Assembly: GCF_001425825.1 (NCBI RefSeq)
Contig: NZ_LMDM01000048.1
Coordinates: forward strand, 162,151-226,150
DNA: 64,000 nt
Direction: 5' to 3'
Origin: Rhizobacter sp. Root1238
Lineage (GTDB): Bacteria > Pseudomonadota > Gammaproteobacteria > Burkholderiales > Burkholderiaceae_C
Shown piece by piece: positions 59,167 through 64,000 of this stretch. The notes beneath the pieces were generated by a model, which did no database searches, was not told the DNA's origin, and saw nothing but the letters and a program-made list of their open reading frames with translations. Within the stretch, counting starts at the first letter, position 1, and every line of letters starts with the position of its first letter. Position numbers and translations under genes: made by a program.

Positions 59167-62100
59167 ATGAACAAGCTCTACAAATTCACGGTCGCCGCGG
59201 TGTCGGCCTTCGGCGCGATGCCGGCCACGGCTGCACCGAGCGGCGGGCAGGTGGTCAGCGGCAGCGGCAGCATCACCGGCGGTGGCACGGCCACCACCGT
59301 GTCGCAGGCGAGCGACCGGCTGGTGATCGACTGGCGCAGCTTCAGCATCGCCGGCGGCGAAAGCGTCAGCTTCGTGCAGCCGTCTTCGTCGTCCATCGCG
59401 TTGAACCGCGTGACCGGCGGCGAAGCGTCGGCCATCTTCGGAAGCCTGCGTGCCAACGGCCAGGTGTTCCTGGTCAACCCGAACGGCGTGCTGTTCGGTG
59501 CCGGGTCGCAGGTCAACGTCGGCGGGCTGGTGGCGTCCACGCTCGACCTGGCCAACCACGATTTCATCGCGGGGCGCTACCGCTTCAGCGGCACGGCCGG
59601 CAGCGTCGTCAACCGCGGCAGCATCACCACCGCCGACGGCGGCTATGCCGCGCTGCTCGGAGGCCAGGTCAGCAACCAGGGCAGCATCCGCGCCACACTG
59701 GGCCAGGTCGCCCTGGGCGCGGGTTCGGACATCACGTTGGACCTGGCCGGCGACAGGTTGCTGGGGATCACCGTGAACGCCGGCGCGATCCGGGCGCTGG
59801 CCGAGAACCGCGAACTGATCCAGGCCGACGGCGGCCAGGTGCTGTTGACCGCACGCGCCGCGGATGCGCTGGTGCAGGCGGTGGTCAACAACACCGGCGT
59901 GATCGAGGCTCGCACGCTGGACGACAGCACGGGCTCGATCCGCCTGCTGGCCGATGCCGGAAACGGCACCGCGCAGGTTGCCGGCACGCTGGACGCATCG
60001 GCGCCCGACGGTGGCGACGGCGGTTCCATCGAGACCAGCGGCCGGCAGGTGCAGGTGGCCGATGCCGTGGCCATCACCACGCGGGCTGCGCAGGGGCGCA
60101 CCGGCACCTGGCGGGTCGACCCGACCGATTTCACCGTGAGCGCCGGCAGCGCGGCGCAGTCAAGCAGCGGCATCGGCGCCGACACGCTCGGCGCCGCGCT
60201 CGCGAACTCCAGCGTGACGCTTGTCACCGACAACAGCAGCGGCTCGGGCCAGGGCGACATCCTGGTCAATGCGCCCGTCAGCTGGAGCGCCGACACGACG
60301 CTGACGCTCAATGCGTACCACGACATCCAGGTGAACGCGGCGATCACCGCAACGGGCAACGCCGCCGGGCTGGTGCTGAACCACGGCAACTACGCAACCA
60401 CGGGTGCCGTCGCCACCGGCACCGACTACAACGTGCGCGCGCCGATCACGCTCGGCGGCAACGCTGCGACGCTGAGCATCAATGGCAACGGCTACACGCT
60501 GCTGCGCAGCCTCGCCGCGCTGGAGGCCATCGACACCACCGGCCTCGGTGGCCGCTACGCGCTGGCGGTCGACCTGGATGCGAGTGCGGTCCCGTACACC
60601 GCCGCACCGGTCGCCGATGTGTATGCGTTCACCGGCACCTTCACCGGCCTGGGACATGACGTCAGCGGCCTGACGATCAATCGTTCCGGTCGGTTCGCGA
60701 ATGTGGGCCTGTTCGGCCACACATTCTCAGGCGCGACGTTGCGCGACATCTGGCTGTCACGGCTGACCATCACCAGTTCGGGGACCGACGTTGTCCTTGG
60801 CGGACTGGCCGGCAACATGTACGACAGCAAGATCATCAACGCGCACGTGAGCGGGAGCATGTCCGGATCGGTTTCTGCCGCAGGTGGCCTGGCAGGCCTG
60901 GCCGACAACACGGCGATTTCCCGATCATCGACCAGCGTCTCCGTGTCCGTGAATGGCAAGGACGCCGGAGGCCTGGTCGGAGCGGGTACCGGATTGCAGA
61001 TCGCCAGCAGTTTCGCCACCGCCAATGTCTCGATCGGCAACGGCAACGCCGGTGGGCTGGTGGGCACCCTGTCCGGAAGCGTCGTCGACAGCTATGCCAC
61101 CGGAAACATCACAGGCTCTTCCAGTTCGAACGTCGGTGGCTTGGTGGGTGCGTCCGACGGCGGGGCCATCCAGGGATCCTTTGCCGCCGGCAGCGTCAGC
61201 GGTGCGAGCACGAGCAAGGTGGGCGCTCTCGTCGGCTTTCAGATAGGCGGCAACATCAAGAAAAGCTTCTGGAAGGCAAGCCAGGGACCTGCAGCGGCCA
61301 CGGGTTCCGGCAGCTCACGGGACAGCGTGACCCGAGCGCTGACCGACGGAGAATTCGCCACGCTGTCCACCTTCACCAACGCCGGCTGGAGCATCAGCGC
61401 CACCGGCGGCGGCACCACGTGGCGCTTCTACGAAGGCAGCGGGCCGCTTCTGCGCACCGGCCTGGTCCCGCTGACCGTCACGATCCAGCCGAGCGTCAAG
61501 ACCTACGATGGCTCCGTGGCCACCGGCACGGCCTATGCGTCGTCAAATGCCGCGGCCACGCTGCAGGGCAGCCTCAGCTTTGCGAGCACCAGCGCCAACG
61601 CCGGCAGCTACAGCACGACGGATGGCAGCTTGCAGATCTCGTCGACGCTGTACTCCTCCGGGGGCGGCTACGACATCAGCTATGCCGATGCCGGCATCCG
61701 CATCGATCCGGCCCCCGTGACGGTCGCCACCACGGCGGCAAGCAAGACCTACGATGGCACTGCCGCCGTCGTGCTCAACGGCGCGCTCAGCGGTGTCATC
61801 ACCGGCGCCCAGGTGAGTCTGCTGCAAGGCGGCAGCTTCACCGACAAGAGCGTCGGCACCGGCAAGACCGTCAACTACACCAGCACGCTCGCCGGCACCG
61901 ACGCGGCCAACTACGTGCTGGTCTCCAGCACCGGCAGCACCACGGCCGACATCACGCCGGCCACGCTGAACGCCACCGCCACCGCAGCCGGCAAGGTCTA
62001 CGACGCCACCACCGCGGTCTCGTTGAGCGGTAGCCTCTCCGGCGTGATCGGCGGCGAGAGCGTCAGCCTCTTGCAGCACGGCAGCTTCGCCGACAAGAAC

Positions 62101-62625
62101 GTCGGCACCGGCAAGACGGTGAGCTACACCAGCACGCTGTCGGGCACCGACGCAGCGAACTACCAGCTCGCTTCCAGCACCGGCACCACCACCGCCGACA
62201 TCACGCCAGCCCAACTGACCATCACGGCGGCCGACGCGCTGAAGATCCAATACGCCACGCTGTGGCCGACCCGCTACTCCGTCAGCGGCCTGCTCGAAGG
62301 CGATGGTCTCAGCGGCCTCACGCTGAGCAGCGCCGGCAGCCCGGCGAGAGCCGCGGCGGGTACCTATGCGATCACACCCGGTGCGGCCCTGGGGTCGGGC
62401 CTGGGCAACTACGACATCGCCTATCGCGACGGGCGCTTGTCGGTGGTGCCCGCACCGATGGACTCACCCGCCTTCCAGGCGGCGCTGCAGGCCGTCCACT
62501 CGACGGACCTTGGCGACAGCCCCCGCAAGAGAACGTTCCAGGACCTCCGCCTGCGTGTCCTCGACAACGGCCTGCGCCTTCCGCCGGGGGTGCAGGCAGA
62601 GGGCGATCTCGCCCCCTGGCAGTGA
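59167..62625 (+). CDS. Two-partner secreted adhesin-like exoprotein (TpsA) with GLUG and YDG modules
   Basis: Large exoprotein of the filamentous-haemagglutinin type, 1152 residues. A signal peptide (about 1-23) leads into the TPS secretion domain (about 24-260) with LVIDWRSFSI and the diagnostic FLVNPNGVLFG (NPNG at 104-107). Residues about 300-530 continue the beta-helix. GLUG motifs (GGLAGNMYDS, GGLVGAGTG, GGLVGTLSG, GGLVGASDG) occupy about 540-695. Three YDG-type modules start near 778, 860 and 941, the last two about three-quarters identical. An MBG-like module is at about 1020-1095. The last 55 residues are charged and unrelated to the repeats. A CCGGAG ribosome site precedes the ATG. 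Confidence 0.88.
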   Translation: MNKLYKFTVAAVSAFGAMPATAAPSGGQVVSGSGSITGGGTATTVSQASDRLVIDWRSFSIAGGESVSFVQPSSSSIALNRVTGGEASAIFGSLRANGQVFLVNPNGVLFGAGSQVNVGGLVASTLDLANHDFIAGRYRFSGTAGSVVNRGSITTADGGYAALLGGQVSNQGSIRATLGQVALGAGSDITLDLAGDRLLGITVNAGAIRALAENRELIQADGGQVLLTARAADALVQAVVNNTGVIEARTLDDSTGSIRLLADAGNGTAQVAGTLDASAPDGGDGGSIETSGRQVQVADAVAITTRAAQGRTGTWRVDPTDFTVSAGSAAQSSSGIGADTLGAALANSSVTLVTDNSSGSGQGDILVNAPVSWSADTTLTLNAYHDIQVNAAITATGNAAGLVLNHGNYATTGAVATGTDYNVRAPITLGGNAATLSINGNGYTLLRSLAALEAIDTTGLGGRYALAVDLDASAVPYTAAPVADVYAFTGTFTGLGHDVSGLTINRSGRFANVGLFGHTFSGATLRDIWLSRLTITSSGTDVVLGGLAGNMYDSKIINAHVSGSMSGSVSAAGGLAGLADNTAISRSSTSVSVSVNGKDAGGLVGAGTGLQIASSFATANVSIGNGNAGGLVGTLSGSVVDSYATGNITGSSSSNVGGLVGASDGGAIQGSFAAGSVSGASTSKVGALVGFQIGGNIKKSFWKASQGPAAATGSGSSRDSVTRALTDGEFATLSTFTNAGWSISATGGGTTWRFYEGSGPLLRTGLVPLTVTIQPSVKTYDGSVATGTAYASSNAAATLQGSLSFASTSANAGSYSTTDGSLQISSTLYSSGGGYDISYADAGIRIDPAPVTVATTAASKTYDGTAAVVLNGALSGVITGAQVSLLQGGSFTDKSVGTGKTVNYTSTLAGTDAANYVLVSSTGSTTADITPATLNATATAAGKVYDATTAVSLSGSLSGVIGGESVSLLQHGSFADKNVGTGKTVSYTSTLSGTDAANYQLASSTGTTTADITPAQLTITAADALKIQYATLWPTRYSVSGLLEGDGLSGLTLSSAGSPARAAAGTYAITPGAALGSGLGNYDIAYRDGRLSVVPAPMDSPAFQAALQAVHSTDLGDSPRKRTFQDLRLRVLDNGLRLPPGVQAEGDLAPWQ

Positions 62626-62658
62626 AGCCGTGGAAACCCTGATGCCGCGCCGCAATAC

Positions 62659-62676
62659 CTACCATACAGTAGGTAG
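62659..62676. promoter_or_regulatory. TetR operator O1 before the regulator gene
   Basis: An inverted repeat CTACC-N8-GGTAG, 18 bp, ending 2 nt before the start codon of the TetR gene. It overlaps a -10-like TACAGT (62665-62670). The position fits autorepression. The same 18-bp geometry recurs at 63271-63288 with 15 of 18 bases identical. Confidence 0.7.
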
Positions 62677-62678
62677 CC

Positions 62679-63239
62679 ATGAAGACAGGAACGACCCGCG
62701 AAAAGCTGTTGAACGAAGGGCTGAGAATCGTCCAGAGCAAGTCGTACGCGGGTCTCGCATTCGATGAACTGGCTGAGCGCGTGGGTATCCGCAAAGCCAG
62801 CATTTATCACCACTTCGCGGACAAGGAAACATTCGGAGTCGAGATCCTCAATGCGACTTGCGAAGAAATCGGAAATTTCTTCGATTCGCAAGCCGAGCCC
62901 ACGGCACGGGGCCGGCTCGTGGCCTACGTCGAATCCATGGGGGCGGTGATAGGGGCCGGCGAGCGGCTGTGCCCGGGGCTGGCGATGACAGCGAACTGGG
63001 GGGCGCTGCCAACCCGCGTGAGGTCCGGTCTCGAACGCCTGGCTGAGGTTCATTTGCAAGGTATTCGACGTATTTTCGAGAGAGGCATCGCCGATGGGTC
63101 CCTGCTTTCCAGCGCCGATTCGGAACTGCGGGCGCAGATGCTGGTATCGGCAGTGCAAGGCGCGTTGATGCTTGCACGAACGAAAAGCGATGCGAAGGTT
63201 TACAAGAACGTCATGGATCACCTGATCGCCAGCCTGTGA
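62679..63239 (+). CDS. TetR/AcrR-family transcriptional regulator
   Basis: A 186-residue dimeric repressor. The N-terminal helix-turn-helix has FDELAERVGIRKASIYHHF near 28-46, with the usual TREKLLNEGLRI first helix before it. The C-terminal ligand-binding domain (about 60-186) has the pattern of the AcrR/NemR-like subgroup, with single cysteines at 61 and 98 (NATCEE, ERLCPGLAM) that could act as redox or electrophile sensors; this is inference. Codon use is visibly less GC-extreme than in the core genes. The operator O1 lies 2 nt before the start. Confidence 0.9.
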   Translation: MKTGTTREKLLNEGLRIVQSKSYAGLAFDELAERVGIRKASIYHHFADKETFGVEILNATCEEIGNFFDSQAEPTARGRLVAYVESMGAVIGAGERLCPGLAMTANWGALPTRVRSGLERLAEVHLQGIRRIFERGIADGSLLSSADSELRAQMLVSAVQGALMLARTKSDAKVYKNVMDHLIASL

Positions 63240-63270
63240 TTTTCCACGGGCTTTTTTTTGCCCAACGAGA

Positions 63271-63288
63271 CTACCAAACGGTTGGTAG
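63271..63288. promoter_or_regulatory. TetR operator O2 before the lipoprotein-porin genes
   Basis: CTACC-AAACGGTT-GGTAG, an 18-bp palindrome with 8 of 9 positions paired between arms. It lies 29 nt before the ATG of the small lipoprotein and matches O1 in arms and spacing. It is the expected control site for the lipoprotein-porin transcript. Confidence 0.7.
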
Positions 63289-63317
63289 CTTCATCAAACC
63301 ATCCACCAACAACGAGT

Positions 63318-63467
63318 ATGAGCATGAAGACCTTGATTTACCTGCTCGCAGCCATGCTGTCCGGGCTGACCGGTTGCGCCAACCTGTCCCAGAGCACGCC
63401 GGTATGCGATCCACCGAATATCCGCGCGGAGCTGGGCAATTCGGCATTGAATTGCAAGCCAACATGA
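63318..63467 (+). CDS. Very small lipoprotein upstream of porin
   Basis: A 49-residue protein with a lipoprotein signal: MSMKTLIYLLAAMLSG, then lipobox LTGC with the cysteine at residue 20, leaving a mature peptide of about 30 residues. Two further cysteines (30 and 46) could form a disulfide. A second Met is two codons downstream of the first. The stop overlaps the porin start as ATGA, so translation of the two is coupled. I know no family for it. Confidence 0.6.
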   Translation: MSMKTLIYLLAAMLSGLTGCANLSQSTPVCDPPNIRAELGNSALNCKPT

Positions 63468-64000
63468 GAAATCAGGTGCTTCTCCGTTGCGCAGGACTGG
63501 CAGCCGCGTTGGCTGGCGGTACCAGCGATGCCACCGCGCAATCATCGCAACTCGTCATCTACGGCAACATCGACACGGCCGTCGACGCCTCGTACAAGGG
63601 CGCCGGCAGCGCCGGGTCTGCAGGGGGCCCGTCTGCTGCGCTGATATTCCCGCCCGGGAGTGCCGGCAGAAAGATCCGCGTGACGCAAAGCCTGTCGCGC
63701 ACCAATACCTTGGGCTTCAAGGGGCGCGAGGACCTGGGCGGCGGTTACGCCGCCGGCTTCGTTCTCGAATCTCAGCCAGGCAGCGATGACGGCAGCTTGT
63801 CGCAGGACGGTCGGTTCTTCGGGAAACAGGCCCACGTCGACCTGACGACACCGATGGGCGAGCTTCGCCTCGGCCGGCAATATGCCCCGATCTTCTTCAC
63901 CTTCGCCACCAATACGCCGGACGGCATGGGGGGCACCGACTTGTTCACGGCAGGCCTCGTCACCAACACCTTGCAGATTCGCCAGGACAATCAAATCAGT
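63464..64000 (+). CDS. Outer-membrane porin, Gram-negative type (partial, continues past the window)
   Basis: The first 179 residues of a trimeric betaproteobacterial porin (OmpC/porin_4 type). A signal peptide ends near ATA-QSS (residue 25). The mature start SSQLVIYGNIDTAVDASY is the typical first barrel strand. SLSRTNTLGFKGREDLGGGY and ELRLGRQYAPIFFTF are the family's conserved strands (normally SRLGFKGTEDLG and GRQ). The frame is open to the last base. It is coupled to the lipoprotein gene by ATGA and probably under O2 control. Confidence 0.88.
   Translation, partial: MRNQVLLRCAGLAAALAGGTSDATAQSSQLVIYGNIDTAVDASYKGAGSAGSAGGPSAALIFPPGSAGRKIRVTQSLSRTNTLGFKGREDLGGGYAAGFVLESQPGSDDGSLSQDGRFFGKQAHVDLTTPMGELRLGRQYAPIFFTFATNTPDGMGGTDLFTAGLVTNTLQIRQDNQIS

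Noticed and set aside
63251-63264. T8 tract after the TetR gene as an intrinsic terminator
   Set aside because: The T-run is the loop of a 4-bp GGGC/GCCC pair rather than the tail of a stable stem, so terminator shape is not met.
63542-63994. Minus-strand frames across the porin
   Set aside because: They are antisense to a clear porin with signal peptide and barrel strands and have no family features.

Overview
This window reads as a contiguous piece of a high-GC betaproteobacterial chromosome. It most resembles the Burkholderiales, in the broad Rubrivivax/Leptothrix/Methylibium type of lineage. That placement rests on gene order and protein character (rpsB-tsf-pyrH-frr-uppS-cdsA-dxr-rseP-bamA-skp-lpxD-fabZ-lpxA-lpxB-rnhB; rlmN-pilW-rodZ-ispG-hisS-bamB-der-hfq-hflX-hflK-hflC-hisZ-purA; odhA-odhB-lpdA-zapE), not on a database search. 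Most of the window is dense core genome on the minus strand with many 1-14 nt stop/start overlaps.

Layout. (1) 0.2-15.4 kb, minus strand: the ribosomal protein S2/EF-Ts/UMP kinase/RRF block runs into isoprenoid and phospholipid synthesis (uppS, cdsA, dxr), envelope protease and outer-membrane assembly (rseP, bamA, skp) and lipid A synthesis (lpxD, fabZ, lpxA, lpxB), then rnhB and a SpoU-type RNA methyltransferase. A hairpin plus T-run lies between rpsB and tsf. (2) 15.5-19.8 kb, plus strand: an amidase, a D-amino-acid dehydrogenase and a bifunctional NAD(P)HX repair enzyme. (3) 19.8-25.9 kb: rnr (minus), two identical tandem tRNA-Leu(CAG) genes (plus), then a phosphoribosyltransferase, purA, hisZ and a DUF2065 protein (minus). 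(4) 25.9-42.6 kb, minus: hflC/hflK, hflX, hfq, der, bamB, a YfgM-like TPR protein, hisS, ispG, a RodZ-like protein, pilW, rlmN, ndk, and scpB-rluB, where RluB carries very large low-complexity extensions at both ends. (5) 42.9-49.6 kb: rluD divergent from bamD; a DinG-type helicase and a DUF465 protein divergent from a PP2C phosphatase; then a coiled-coil-like secreted protein and zapE, continuous with (6) 49.6-55.3 kb, the 2-oxoglutarate dehydrogenase operon odhA-odhB-lpdA.

(7) 55.5-64.0 kb is the accessory end: a small cysteine-cluster protein, an aldo/keto reductase, a periplasmic cupin, a two-partner secretion pair (TpsB transporter and a 1152-residue TpsA with GLUG and YDG modules), a TetR-family regulator, a tiny lipoprotein and the start of a trimeric porin. 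The TetR gene and the lipoprotein-porin pair each have an 18-bp CTACC-N8-GGTAG inverted repeat just upstream, which points to a self-regulated local regulon.

Two copies of a dispersed hairpin-rich repeat (about 93 bp) lie at 22427-22519 and 48418-48512. In both, the repeat edge supplies the TGA stop codon of the upstream gene, and in the second copy the repeat is also translated as the N-terminus of the next protein. The most unusual items are the TetR operator pair, this repeat, the RluB extensions and the TPS adhesin locus. I saw no CRISPR array, insertion sequence, prophage or obvious defence system.
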